Shown here piece after piece: positions 16,618-25,597 of a stretch of 64,000 nucleotides of DNA. The position numbers and the translations under genes were made by a program. The notes below the pieces were generated by a model. That model saw only the letters and a list, made by a program, of their open reading frames with translations. It was not told where the DNA came from and ran no database searches. Source of the DNA: Propionibacterium sp. (GTDB lineage: Bacteria; Actinomycetota; Actinomycetes; Propionibacteriales; Propionibacteriaceae); contig JAAYTZ010000060.1 in NCBI GenBank assembly GCA_012517965.1, forward strand, positions 24,917 through 88,916, in the 5' to 3' direction. Numbering within the stretch: position 1 is the stretch's first letter; every line of letters begins with the position of its first letter.

Positions 16618-17784
16618 GTGAGCGCTGACTACTACGAGATCCTGGGCGTGCCCCGCGACGCCTCCGCCGATCAGGTCAAGAAGGCCTATCGCAAGCTCGC
16701 GATGAAGCACCACCCCGACGTCTCGGACGCCCCCGACGCCGCCGAGAAGTTCAAGCAGATCCAGGAGGCCTACGAGGTTCTCCACGACCCGCAGAAGCGG
16801 TCGATCTACGACCGGGGCGGCGACCCGATGGGCTCCGGGGCCGGGGGCATGGGCGGCTTCGGCTTCCCCGGCGGGGCCGGCTTCGACATGGGCGACCTGT
16901 TCGGCGCGATGTTCGGGCAGGCGTCCTCCCGGGGGCCGCGGTCCCGCGTCCGGCGCGGGCAGGACGCCCTCGTGCGGCTGGCGTTGACGTTGGCCGAGGC
17001 GTCCTTCGGGGCGACCAAGCCGATCACCGTCGACACCGCGGTGATCTGCCCGTCCTGCCACGGGTCGGGCAGCAAGGACGGCACCCAGCCGGTCCAGTGC
17101 ACGACGTGCCACGGCCAGGGGGACGTGACGACGGTGCAGCGGAGCTTCCTGGGCGACATCCGCACCGTGCAGCCGTGCCCCAACTGCCGGGGATACGGCA
17201 CGATCATCCAGCACCCCTGCGGCGAGTGCTCCGGCGAGGGTCGCGTCCGCTCCACCCGCACGATCAACGTGAAGATCCCGCCGGGCGTCTCGACCGGCAA
17301 CCGCGTCCATCTCGACTCCCAGGGGGAGGTCGGCCCCGGCGGCGGGCCGGCCGGCGACCTCTACGTCGAGATCACGGTGCTGCCGCACGAGACGTTCAAG
17401 CGGCAGGGCGACGACCTCGAGATGGTGGTCCGGCTGCCGATGACCGCCGCCGCGCTCGGCACCGACATCGATCTCGCCACCCTCGAGGCGGAGCGGGAGG
17501 GTGTCACCCCCGAGGACGCCCACGTGCGGGTCCACGTCCCGGCGGGCACCCAGTCCGGCACCCGGCTGGTCGTGGCCGGACGCGGCGTGCCGCGCCTGCG
17601 CGGCGGGGGCCGGGGCGATCTCGGCGTTACGCTTCTGGTGCAGACACCGAAGCACCTCGACGACGCCCAGCGCGACCTGCTCCGCCAACTGGCCGAGCTG
17701 CGCGGGGAGACCCGGACCGAGGTCTCGGTCGACCGCGCACGCAAGGGCGTCTTCGATCGCATCAAGGACGCGTTCACGGGATGA
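16618..17784 (+). CDS. dnaJ: chaperone DnaJ (type I Hsp40)
   Basis: 388 residues. J-domain with HPD at 32-34, a Gly/Phe/Met-rich linker (about 62-105), then four CxxCxGxG zinc-finger repeats ([32 protein letters not shown]; about residues 144-210) and the C-terminal substrate-binding domain. DnaJ delivers unfolded clients to DnaK and stimulates its ATPase. This is the HrcA-linked copy (DnaJ2 of actinobacteria); the dnaK-grpE-linked copy should lie elsewhere. GTG 16618 follows AGAAGG, and is 3 bases after hrcA. Confidence 0.97.
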   Translation: MSADYYEILGVPRDASADQVKKAYRKLAMKHHPDVSDAPDAAEKFKQIQEAYEVLHDPQKRSIYDRGGDPMGSGAGGMGGFGFPGGAGFDMGDLFGAMFGQASSRGPRSRVRRGQDALVRLALTLAEASFGATKPITVDTAVICPSCHGSGSKDGTQPVQCTTCHGQGDVTTVQRSFLGDIRTVQPCPNCRGYGTIIQHPCGECSGEGRVRSTRTINVKIPPGVSTGNRVHLDSQGEVGPGGGPAGDLYVEITVLPHETFKRQGDDLEMVVRLPMTAAALGTDIDLATLEAEREGVTPEDAHVRVHVPAGTQSGTRLVVAGRGVPRLRGGGRGDLGVTLLVQTPKHLDDAQRDLLRQLAELRGETRTEVSVDRARKGVFDRIKDAFTG

Positions 17785-17794
17785 GGTCCGCCAC

Positions 17795-18544
17795 ATGACA
17801 GACGCGCTGTTCCTCGCCGAGCTCGACGACCCGCGCCCCGGCGACGAGATCGCCCTGGCCGGCGACGAGGGTCGCCACGCGGTCGCGGTGCGCCGGATCC
17901 GGGTCGGCGAACGCATCCTGCTGGCCGACGGGGTCGGCACCGCGGTGCGCGGCCCCGTGCTGACCACCGACAAGAGCAGCCTGACGATGCGCGTCGAGGA
18001 GGTGCTGCACACGCCCGCGGACGCCCTCCGGTTCGTCGCGGCCCAGGCCCTCGCCAAGGGGGATCGCGCCGAACTCGCGGTGGAGATGCTGACCGAGATC
18101 GGCGTCGACGAGGTGGTGCCGTGGCAGGCCGCCCGCTCGATCGTGAAGTGGGTGCCCGACCGCGCCGAGCGGCATCTGGCGCGCTGGCGGGCGTCCGCGC
18201 GGGAGGCCACCAAGCAGTCGCGCCGCTTCCGGGTGCCGGTCGTCACGGTCCCGATGTCGACCCGCGAGCTGGCGTTGCGCATCCCGGAGACGGCGCTGAC
18301 CCTGATCCTGCACGAGTCGGCGACCCGGAAGCTGACCGACGTCCAGCTGCCCGAGCGCGGCGACGTCATGATCGTCGTCGGGCCCGAGGGGGGCATCGCC
18401 CCCGAGGAGCTCGACGAACTGACCGCCGCCGGCGGCGTCCCGGTGCGGATCAGCGAGGGCGTGCTGCGCACCTCCACCGCCGGCGTCGTCGCGCTCGCCG
18501 AACTACACGCGGTCGAGCAGCTGGCGCTGGCCGGCAAGCTCTGA
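17795..18544 (+). CDS. rsmE: 16S rRNA (uracil1498-N3)-methyltransferase RsmE
   Basis: 249 residues. N-terminal PUA-like part (GDEGRHAVAVRRIRVGERI) and a SPOUT knot with KWVPDRAERHLARWRA, ATKQSRRFRVP, VVGPEGGIAPEEL and the C-terminal ISEGVLRTSTAGVVAL. RsmE methylates U1498 of 16S rRNA with SAM. It starts 10 bases after the dnaJ stop, so it belongs to the hrcA transcript, as in most actinobacteria. tgt begins 1 base after its stop. Confidence 0.95.
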   Translation: MTDALFLAELDDPRPGDEIALAGDEGRHAVAVRRIRVGERILLADGVGTAVRGPVLTTDKSSLTMRVEEVLHTPADALRFVAAQALAKGDRAELAVEMLTEIGVDEVVPWQAARSIVKWVPDRAERHLARWRASAREATKQSRRFRVPVVTVPMSTRELALRIPETALTLILHESATRKLTDVQLPERGDVMIVVGPEGGIAPEELDELTAAGGVPVRISEGVLRTSTAGVVALAELHAVEQLALAGKL

Positions 18545-18545
18545 C

Positions 18546-19805
18546 GTGGGGGAGCGCACCGCGTTCTCGTTCCGCGTCGGTACCCGGCTCCCGCACGGCC
18601 ACGGGCGCACCGGGGTGATCTCCACGCCGCACGGCGAGATCCGCACCCCGGCGTTCATCGTCGTCGGCACCAAGGCGACCGTGAAGTCGCTGCTGCCCGA
18701 GACCGTGGCCGCCGTGGGGGCCCAGGCCGTGCTGGCCAACGCCTACCACCTCTACCTGCAGCCCGGCTCCGACCTGGTGGACGCCCACGGCGGGCTGGGC
18801 GCGTTCATGAACTGGCCGGGCCCGACGTTCACCGATTCGGGCGGCTTCCAGGTGATGAGCCAAGGGGTGGGGTTCAAGAAGGTCCTGGCCATGGACACCG
18901 CCGGGCTCGCGGCGTCCGACGTGATCGCCCGGGCCGGCGAGCGGAGGGCGACCGTCGACGAGGACGGTGTGACCTTCAAGTCGTTCCTCAACGGCGACCG
19001 GCACCGGTTCACCCCCGAGATCAGCATGCGGGTGCAGCACGAACTGGGCGCCGACATCATGTTCGCGTTCGACGAGCTGACCACGCTCCTCGACGAGCGG
19101 GCCTACCAGGAGGACTCCGTCGAGCGGACCCACCGCTGGGCCGCACGCTGCCTGCGCGCCCACGCCGAGCTGACCGCGGCCTGCGCCCACCGGCCCTACC
19201 AGGCGCTGTTCGGGGTGGTCCAGGGCGCCCAGTACGAGGATCTCCGCCGGCGGGCCTGCCGCGGGCTGGCGTCCCTCGAGGTCGAGGGTCACCGCTTCGA
19301 CGGCTACGGCCTGGGCGGCGCGCTCGAGAAGGAGAACCTGGGCACGATCGTGGGCTGGTGCGCCGAGGAACTGCCCGAGGACAAGCCCCGGCACCTGCTG
19401 GGCATCTCGGAGCCCGACGACGTCTTCGCCGCCGTCGAGGCGGGGGCGGACACCTTCGACTGCGTGAACCCGTCCCGGGTCGCCCGCAACGGTGCGATCT
19501 ACACCGCCGACGGCCGCTACAACCTGCTGACGGCCGCCAACCGCCGGGCCCTGGCGCCGCTGGAGGACGGCTGCGACTGCTACACCTGCACGCACTACAC
19601 GCGCTCCTACGTGCATCACCTGTTCAAGGCCCGGGAGATGCTGGCGGCGACGCTGGCCACGATCCACAACGAGCGGTTCACCGTGCGCCTCGTGGACGCG
19701 ATCCGCGACGCGATCGAGGCGGGCACCTTCGCCGCCTTCCGCGCCGAGTTCCTGGGGCGCTTCTACGCCCGCCGGACGCCTGCGGTGCGGGCCGCCGGAG
19801 GCTAG
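18546..19805 (+). CDS. tgt: tRNA-guanine transglycosylase
   Basis: 419 residues. The DSGGFQVMS motif carries the active-site Asp; the guanine-recognition FGVVQGAQYEDLR and a zinc site CDCYTCTHYTRSYVHHL near the C-terminus are present. Bacterial Tgt swaps guanine-34 for preQ1 in tRNAs for Asn, Asp, His and Tyr, on the way to queuosine. No queuosine biosynthesis gene is beside it. GTG 18546 lies 1 base after the rsmE stop. Its TAG stop overlaps the thioesterase stop on the other strand at the CTAG tetramer 19802-19805. Confidence 0.94.
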   Translation: MGERTAFSFRVGTRLPHGHGRTGVISTPHGEIRTPAFIVVGTKATVKSLLPETVAAVGAQAVLANAYHLYLQPGSDLVDAHGGLGAFMNWPGPTFTDSGGFQVMSQGVGFKKVLAMDTAGLAASDVIARAGERRATVDEDGVTFKSFLNGDRHRFTPEISMRVQHELGADIMFAFDELTTLLDERAYQEDSVERTHRWAARCLRAHAELTAACAHRPYQALFGVVQGAQYEDLRRRACRGLASLEVEGHRFDGYGLGGALEKENLGTIVGWCAEELPEDKPRHLLGISEPDDVFAAVEAGADTFDCVNPSRVARNGAIYTADGRYNLLTAANRRALAPLEDGCDCYTCTHYTRSYVHHLFKAREMLAATLATIHNERFTVRLVDAIRDAIEAGTFAAFRAEFLGRFYARRTPAVRAAGG

Positions 19806-20227
19806 CCCGCGCGGGGGACCAGGGCGGCCCGCAGGTGGTCGGGCCAGGGGAGGGCCCGCTCCGCGCCCGCGGGCACGTGGGCGGCGACGACCCGGCCGGA
19901 CGCCGCCCGGCGCCGGGGCTCCCCGGCGTGCGCCTCGCCCCAGACCTCGAACGCGAACGTCACCGAGGACCGCCCGACCCGTTCGCAGACCACGGTCACC
20001 GTGACCTCCTGGCCGAACGCCAGGGGGGCGGTGAAGTCGACCTCCTGCCGCACCCGGGGGGCGGCGCTGAAGTAATCCTCGAGGATCCCGGCGTCGCGGA
20101 TGAGGCGGTGCTCGGCCTGCTCGACCAGCCGCATGATCAGCGAGTGGTGGTGGTGGCCGGAGGCGTCGGTGTCCACCCACTCGACGCGCCGGGTCAAGGT
20201 GGCCGTGCTGGGTCGTTGCTGCTCCAT
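19802..20227 (-). CDS. hotdog-fold acyl-CoA thioesterase (4HBT/YbgC-like)
   Basis: 141 residues, one hotdog domain. The WVDTDASGHHHH segment carries the Asp typical of 4-hydroxybenzoyl-CoA thioesterase relatives, followed by a long helix (LIMRLVEQAEHRLIRDAG) and the DFTAPLAFGQEVTVTVVCERVGRSS strands. It should hydrolyse an acyl-CoA; the substrate is unknown. CACAAT on the minus strand ends 8 bases before ATG 20227, a possible leaderless promoter. Convergent with tgt with overlapping stops. Confidence 0.83.
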   Translation of the reverse strand: MEQQRPSTATLTRRVEWVDTDASGHHHHSLIMRLVEQAEHRLIRDAGILEDYFSAAPRVRQEVDFTAPLAFGQEVTVTVVCERVGRSSVTFAFEVWGEAHAGEPRRRAASGRVVAAHVPAGAERALPWPDHLRAALVPRAG

Positions 20228-20376
20228 GGGCGCCCATTGTGACGCACGCGGCGATCGGGACCGGCGCCGGCCGGGCGTCCGCTTCGGCGTCGGCACTTGT
20301 CCTTCCCGAGCCGGGCAGCGAGGATCGGGCCATCGGGAGCGCCGCGACCGGCCGCCCGCGAGTCGCCAGGAGGGAC

Positions 20377-21783
20377 ATGTCGAACGAGATCCGGTTCCGG
20401 GTGAACGGTCGGGAGGAGACCTTCGAGCTCACCGACCCCCGCACGAGCCTGCTCAACTGCCTGCGTTCGCTCGGCTGGACGGGAGTGCGCGAGGCGTGCG
20501 GCGAGGGGGAGTGCGGCGCCTGCACGGTGCTGGTCGCCACCCCGGACGCCGACGGCGGCAGCCGCTGGACGGCCGTCGACTCCTGCCTCGTGCCGGCCGC
20601 GGAGTTGGCCGGCCAGGAGGTGCTCACCAGCCAGGGCCTCGGGACGCCGACCGCCCTGCACCCCGTCCAGGCCGCGCTGGCCGGGGGCGGCGGCTCGCAG
20701 TGCGGCTACTGCACCTCGGGGTTCGTCACCGCGATCTCGGCCGAGTACTACCGGCCGGGACGGGCCGCCGGTGAGTTCGACCGCGCCTCGCTCGACGGCA
20801 CGCTGTGCCGCTGCACCGGCTACCGGCCGATCCGGGACGCCGCCGACGCCCTGGCGGCCCCCGCCGCCGCCGACGCCCTGGCGCTGCGGCTGCGGGCCCC
20901 CGCCCCGGCCAGGCAGGCGGTCGACGTCACGACCCCCGGCGGTCGCTTCGTGCGGCCCGCGACCCTGGCCGAGGCGCTGGCGTTCCTGCGGGCGCACCCC
21001 GAGGCCGTCGTGCTGGCCGGCGGCACCGACGTCGGCGTCGGCATCGGGCTGCTGCACCAGCCCGCGGAGCTGATTCTCGACATCGCCGGGCTGCCCGAGT
21101 TGAGCGGGGTCACCCTGGGGGAGGGCGCCGTCGAGATCGGGGCCGGGGTTCCGCTCGCCGACCTGCCGCGCCGGCTCGGCGGCCGCCTGCCGCTCCTCGA
21201 CGACCTGGTGCCGCTGTTCGCCTCCACCCAGATCCGCAACCGGGCCACCCTCGGCGGCAATCTCGGCACGGCGTCCCCGATCGGCGACGGCCCGCCCGTC
21301 CTGCTGGCGTTGGACGCCGACCTGGTGCTCGCGGACGCCGACGGCGAGCGGCGCGTGCCGCTGCGCGACTACTTCACCGGGTATCGCACCACGGTGCGGC
21401 GTCCCGACGAGCTCATCACGCGGATCGTCGTGGGTGCCCCCGGGCTGCTGCACGCCTTCCACAAGATCGCCAAGCGCCGCCACGACGACATCTCGTCGGT
21501 CGCGGTGGCCTACGACCTGGTCCTCGCGGGCGGGGTGGTCGAACGCGTCCGCATCGGCCTCGGCGGGGTGGCCGCGACGCCGCTGCGGGCGTACGCCACG
21601 GAGGAGGCGCTGACCGGCCGGCCCTGGACGGCCGAGACGGCCCGCGCGGCCAGCCGGGTGTTGGCCGGTGAGGGAACGCCGCTCGACGACCACCGGGCCA
21701 GCGCCGCCTACCGGCGGGAGATGCTCGCCACCTCGCTGGTGCGCTTCCAGCGCGACAATCCGGGCACCGGGAAGGGGAACTGA
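20377..21783 (+). CDS. xdhA: xanthine dehydrogenase small subunit (2Fe-2S and FAD domains)
   Basis: 468 residues. Ferredoxin-like 2Fe-2S domain (1-85) with CGEGECGACTV and a later Cys; a second 2Fe-2S domain (about 85-165) with CGYCTSGFV and CRCTGYRP; then the FAD-binding domain of the CO-dehydrogenase/XDH type (about 185-460) with LAGGTDVGVG and TLGGNLGTASPIGD. It passes electrons from the molybdenum site to NAD+. AGGAGGG precedes ATG 20377. xdhB starts 1 base after the stop. The FeS and FAD parts are fused, as in Rhodobacter XdhA. The upstream 149 bases hold no recognisable regulator site. Confidence 0.93.
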   Translation: MSNEIRFRVNGREETFELTDPRTSLLNCLRSLGWTGVREACGEGECGACTVLVATPDADGGSRWTAVDSCLVPAAELAGQEVLTSQGLGTPTALHPVQAALAGGGGSQCGYCTSGFVTAISAEYYRPGRAAGEFDRASLDGTLCRCTGYRPIRDAADALAAPAAADALALRLRAPAPARQAVDVTTPGGRFVRPATLAEALAFLRAHPEAVVLAGGTDVGVGIGLLHQPAELILDIAGLPELSGVTLGEGAVEIGAGVPLADLPRRLGGRLPLLDDLVPLFASTQIRNRATLGGNLGTASPIGDGPPVLLALDADLVLADADGERRVPLRDYFTGYRTTVRRPDELITRIVVGAPGLLHAFHKIAKRRHDDISSVAVAYDLVLAGGVVERVRIGLGGVAATPLRAYATEEALTGRPWTAETARAASRVLAGEGTPLDDHRASAAYRREMLATSLVRFQRDNPGTGKGN

Positions 21784-21784
21784 C

Positions 21785-24214
21785 ATGGCCGACACGACCG
21801 ACTGGGATTCCGCTGTCGTCGAGCCCGCTCCGACCGAGGACCGGCTGCCGGCCGAGGCCCGGACGGTCGGCCTCCACCACGGCGCCGCCCCGCAGCGGCC
21901 CACGGCGCTGGTGGGCACCGACGTCCCCCACGACAACGCGATCAGCCACGTCACGGGCACGGTCCAGTACACCGAGGACCTGGCGGCCGGCCTCGTCGGC
22001 GTCCTGCACGCGTGGCCGGTGCAGGCCCCCATCGCCCGAGGCCGGATCGTCGCGGTGGACGCCGCGCCGGCCCTGGCGGCCCCGGGCGTGGTCCGGGTGC
22101 TCACGATCGACGACATCCCGGGCACCAACCAGATCGCGTTCGCCGGCGACCAGCCGCTCATCCACCCCGAGGTGGTCCACGAGGGGCAGGCCGTGGCCTG
22201 GGTGCTGGCCGAGACCAGGCAGCAGGCCATCGACGGTGCGCTGGCGGTGCGGGTCGAGTACGAGCAGCTGCCGGCCGTGCTGACCCTGGACGAGGCCATC
22301 GCCGCCGACGAGTGGCTGTTCGAGCCGATGCACCTGCTGACGGGCGACGCCGCCGCCGCGCTGGCGTCCGCCACTCACGTGTTCGCCGGCACCACGGAGT
22401 TCGGCGGCCAGGAGCACCTCTACTTCGAGTGCCAGACGGCGCTGGCCCAGGTCGACTCCGAGGGGCAGGTGGTCGTGCACTCGTCCACGCAGGCCCCGGC
22501 GTCCACCCAGGGGGCCGTGGCCGCCGTGCTGGGCGTGCCGCTGCATCAGGTGACGGTCGAGTCGCTGCGGATGGGCGGCGCGTTCGGCGGCAAGGAGACC
22601 CAGGCCGATCCCGTGGCCGCCGTCGCGGCCCTCGGCTCGGTGCTGACGCGGCGTCCGGTGCTGGTGCGGCTCGACCGCGCCGCCGACTCGACGCTGACCG
22701 GCAAGCGGCACCCGGGCCGCGCCGAGTGGCGGATCGGCTTCGACGCCGACCTGCGGATCGTCGGGTTGACCGCCGACCTCGTGCTGGACGGCGGCTGGTG
22801 CGCCGACCTGTCGCAGGCGGTCGTCGCCCGGGCGCTGTGCCACATCGACAACGCCTACCTGATCCCGGCCGCCGACGTGCTGGGGCGCGCGGCGCGCACC
22901 AACAAGACCTCGCAGACCGCGTTCCGCGGCTTCGGGGGCCCCCAGGGCATGTTCGTGATCGAGGACATCATGGGCCGGGCCGCGCTCCGGCTGGGGGTCG
23001 CCCCGGACGAACTGCGGCGCCGGAACTTCTACCGGCCCGGCGAGCGCACCCCCTACCAGCAGGAGGTCAACGCCGCCGACCGCCTCGGTCTCGTCTGGGA
23101 CCAGGCCCGCGCCGACGCCGGCTACGAGCGGCTGCGGCGGGAGGTGGACGCCTTCAACGCCGCCCACGAGCACACCAAGCGCGGGCTGGCCGTCACGCCG
23201 GTCAAGTTCGGGGTGTCGTTCAACCAGACGTTCCTCAACCAGGCCGGAGCGCTCGTGCACGTGTACCGGGACGGCACCGTGCTGGTCAGCCACGGCGGCA
23301 CCGAGATGGGGCAGGGGCTCCACACCAAGATGCTGATGGTCGCGGCCGAGGAGCTCGGCGTCCCGCTGCGGTCGGTGCGGCTGGCGCCGACGCGCACCGA
23401 CAAGGTGCCCAACTCGTCGGCCACCTCGGCGTCCACGGGCGCGGACCTCAACGGCTACGCCGTCGCGGACGCCTGCGCGCAGATCGTCGCCCGGCTGCGC
23501 CCCGTCGCGGCCGAACTCCTCGATACGGACGCCGGGGGCGTCACGTTCGCCGACGGGATCGTCTCCGGCGGCGGCCGGACCAGGCCGTGGGCGGAGGTCG
23601 TTGAGGCCGCCTACGTGCGCCGCGTCCAGCTCTGGAGCTCCGGCTTCTACTCGACGCCGGGCCTGTCCTGGAACGCTGCCGGCGGGGTGCGCGGGACGCC
23701 GTTCAAGTACTTCGTGTACGACGCCGGCGTCACCCAGGTGGAGGTCGACGGCGACACCGGCGCCTACCGGTGGCTCAGCGCCGACCTGGCCTGCGACGCC
23801 GGTGACTCGCTGGCGCCGCTGCTGGACATCGGCCAGATCGAGGGTGCCTACGTGCAGGGGGTCGGCTGGCTGACCCAGGAGGAACTGCTCTGGGACACCT
23901 CCGACGACCCCGCCCGCCGCGGCCGCCTCGCCACCCGCGCGTTCAGCACCTACAAGATCCCCGGGCTGCTGGACATCCCCGAGCGGTTCGGCGTCCGGCT
24001 GATGACCGGCTTCGGGGGCGACGGGTCGATCCACGGCTCGAAGGCCGTCGGGGAGCCGCCGCTGATGCTGGCGTTCAGCGCGTTCGAGGCGCTGCGGGAC
24101 GCGGTCGCCGCGTTCGGTCCGGCCGGTCACGAGGTGGTCCTGCGGGCCCCGGCCACGCCGGAGGTCGTCTACTGGGCGATCCGGGACGCCCGGGCGGCGG
24201 GCGGGGCCGGCTGA
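21785..24214 (+). CDS. xdhB: xanthine dehydrogenase large subunit (molybdopterin-binding)
   Basis: 809 residues. The N-terminal hammerhead domain is followed by the molybdopterin domains. Active-site motifs of true xanthine dehydrogenases are kept: GGAFGGKETQ (Glu that binds the purine), FRGFGGPQG (substrate-orienting Arg) and KAVGEPPLM (the catalytic Glu). This favours xanthine over aldehyde as the substrate. No xdhC (cofactor sulfuration/insertion factor) follows, so maturation genes must be elsewhere. ModAB at 2.5-4.2 kb could feed molybdate. It starts 1 base after xdhA. Confidence 0.94.
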   Translation: MADTTDWDSAVVEPAPTEDRLPAEARTVGLHHGAAPQRPTALVGTDVPHDNAISHVTGTVQYTEDLAAGLVGVLHAWPVQAPIARGRIVAVDAAPALAAPGVVRVLTIDDIPGTNQIAFAGDQPLIHPEVVHEGQAVAWVLAETRQQAIDGALAVRVEYEQLPAVLTLDEAIAADEWLFEPMHLLTGDAAAALASATHVFAGTTEFGGQEHLYFECQTALAQVDSEGQVVVHSSTQAPASTQGAVAAVLGVPLHQVTVESLRMGGAFGGKETQADPVAAVAALGSVLTRRPVLVRLDRAADSTLTGKRHPGRAEWRIGFDADLRIVGLTADLVLDGGWCADLSQAVVARALCHIDNAYLIPAADVLGRAARTNKTSQTAFRGFGGPQGMFVIEDIMGRAALRLGVAPDELRRRNFYRPGERTPYQQEVNAADRLGLVWDQARADAGYERLRREVDAFNAAHEHTKRGLAVTPVKFGVSFNQTFLNQAGALVHVYRDGTVLVSHGGTEMGQGLHTKMLMVAAEELGVPLRSVRLAPTRTDKVPNSSATSASTGADLNGYAVADACAQIVARLRPVAAELLDTDAGGVTFADGIVSGGGRTRPWAEVVEAAYVRRVQLWSSGFYSTPGLSWNAAGGVRGTPFKYFVYDAGVTQVEVDGDTGAYRWLSADLACDAGDSLAPLLDIGQIEGAYVQGVGWLTQEELLWDTSDDPARRGRLATRAFSTYKIPGLLDIPERFGVRLMTGFGGDGSIHGSKAVGEPPLMLAFSAFEALRDAVAAFGPAGHEVVLRAPATPEVVYWAIRDARAAGGAG

Positions 24215-24251
24215 CGCCGCGCGGGCGGGCCCGGGCGTGCTAGACAGGAGC

Positions 24252-24890
24252 ATGAGCTTCGAAGGCGTCCGGGCCGCGCTGGCCCTCACCCCCGACCTGG
24301 TGGCCCGGAGCGTCCGCTCCGTCACCCCGGACGCCGTCCGGCGCCTCGCGCCGGGGGTGCGGGCGCTGTGCTTCGACATCGACGGCACGATCACCGACTA
24401 CCACGCCCCCGCGATCGAGCCGCCGGACGCCGAGCACCTGCGGTCGTTCCGGGAGGCCGGGTTCCGCACGTTCGTGATCAGCAACTGCTACGGCGAACGC
24501 GTCGAGCAGGTGCACCGGCTGTTCGACCCGCTGGTGACGGCGGTGTTCACCCCCGTCGACTGCGTGGACCCGGCCGTGCCCGGCGACCATGCGAGCCGGC
24601 ATCGCAAGCCGGCCCCCGACATGGTGCTGCTGGCCGCCGCCCGCGCCGGCGGGGCGGACGACCCGGTCCGGCCCGACGAGGTGCTGGTCGTGGGCGACCA
24701 GCTGCTCAAGGACGTGGCCGCCGCCCGGGCCGCGGGGGCGCGTGCGCTGCTCGTGCCGCGGCTGGGCCAAAGCGACCACCTCGGCGTCCGGCTGTTCCAG
24801 CGCCCGCTGGAGGCGGTGCTGCGCCGGCTGCGCGGGCTGCCGGTGCGCCGACCCGACTGGCCCGACGGGCTCGCCCGGCCGCGCTCCTGA
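24252..24890 (+). CDS. HAD-family hydrolase (YqeG-like, class IIIA phosphatase)
   Basis: 212 residues. HAD motif I is CFDIDGTITDYH (nucleophile Asp at about residue 43), motif II FVISN, the conserved Lys in HRKPAPDM, and motif III VLVVGDQLLKDV. The short insertion and GDQL motif resemble YqeG-type phosphatases, possibly acting on a phosphatidylglycerol phosphate or a nucleotide. The substrate is unknown. It lies 37 bases after xdhB and may be read through from it. ATG 24252 has GGAG 4 bases upstream. Confidence 0.82.
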   Translation: MSFEGVRAALALTPDLVARSVRSVTPDAVRRLAPGVRALCFDIDGTITDYHAPAIEPPDAEHLRSFREAGFRTFVISNCYGERVEQVHRLFDPLVTAVFTPVDCVDPAVPGDHASRHRKPAPDMVLLAAARAGGADDPVRPDEVLVVGDQLLKDVAAARAAGARALLVPRLGQSDHLGVRLFQRPLEAVLRRLRGLPVRRPDWPDGLARPRS

Positions 24891-24901
24891 CGCCGGGCGG
24901 C

Positions 24902-25534
24902 TCAGGCGCCGCGCTTGGCCGCCAGCAGGGCGTCGATCGCGCGCTGCTCGCCGACGAGGCGGACGTCGGCGTGCTGCTCCCGCCCGAACGCGAAGAGCAG
25001 CAGCTCCGAGGGGCGACCGACGAGGGTCACCGTCGCCGAGCCCGCCTTGACCCGCAGCGGCGCGGCGTCCGAGCCGGCCTGCTCCAGGACGACGCCGACA
25101 TCCCCGCCCCTGAACAGAAGCCGGCCGACCAGGCCCAGCCGCCTCCACAACGCCACCTCGAGGTCCGGCGGGACGAGCCGCTTCGGCAGCCCGTTGGCGC
25201 GTCGGACGTCCTCGGTGTGGATGAGGTACTCGACGGTGTTCACCGCCTCGTCCGCGGCCGGCACCAGAGTGATCGGGGTGCGGGGGGTGTCGGCGAGCCG
25301 GGTGGCCAGTTCGACGAACCCCATCCGCTGCTTCACCTTGGCCATCTCGCCCTCGGCGAGGTGCTCGAACCGCTTCGAAGCGATGCCGAGCAGGGCCGTC
25401 GGGTTGTGCTCGCGCACCCAGCAGTGCGCCGCCAGGTCGTGGGCGGTCCAGCCCTCGCACAGCGTGGGGGCTGAGGGCCCGACCTCCAGGAGGGCGTCCG
25501 AGAAGGCACGGCGTTGAAGCGGGGCGTGGCGCAT
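24902..25534 (-). CDS. TIGR03085-family metal-binding protein (DinB/maleylpyruvate isomerase-like)
   Basis: 210 residues. The TLCEGWTAHDLAAH segment near residues 24-37 and the DEAVNTVEYLIHTEDVRRANG segment match the actinobacterial TIGR03085 group, relatives of mycothiol-dependent maleylpyruvate isomerases with a DinB-like helical bundle. The His residues in AAHCW and LIHTED are the likely metal ligands. Function unknown; mycothiol dependence is possible. ATG 25534 has no Shine-Dalgarno, but TAGGCT on the minus strand (25546-25541) ends 6 bases before it. Divergent from trpE. Confidence 0.8.
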   Translation of the reverse strand: MRHAPLQRRAFSDALLEVGPSAPTLCEGWTAHDLAAHCWVREHNPTALLGIASKRFEHLAEGEMAKVKQRMGFVELATRLADTPRTPITLVPAADEAVNTVEYLIHTEDVRRANGLPKRLVPPDLEVALWRRLGLVGRLLFRGGDVGVVLEQAGSDAAPLRVKAGSATVTLVGRPSELLLFAFGREQHADVRLVGEQRAIDALLAAKRGA

Positions 25535-25540
25535 GCCGGA

Positions 25541-25590
25541 AGCCTAGTGGTCGGGCGCCACGCGGGGCCGCCGGGCCCGGGTGTCACAAT
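25541..25590. promoter_or_regulatory. divergent leaderless promoters of the TIGR03085 gene and trpE
   Basis: Minus strand TAGGCT (25546-25541) ends 6 bases before ATG 25534. Plus strand CACAAT (25585-25590) ends 7 bases before GTG 25598. No trp leader peptide or attenuator fits in the remaining space. Confidence 0.5.
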
Positions 25591-25597
25591 GGCGCCC

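Noticed and set aside
19802..19805. Overlapping stop codons of tgt and the thioesterase as a regulatory device
   Set aside because: A CTAG overlap of convergent stops is easily explained by genome compactness.
21416..24394. A 992-codon minus-strand open frame over xdhB
   Set aside because: Antisense shadow of a gene with complete molybdopterin-site motifs.
25535..25597. trp leader peptide and attenuator before trpE
   Set aside because: The gap is 63 bases with a -10 box 7 bases before the start codon and no Trp-codon ORF.
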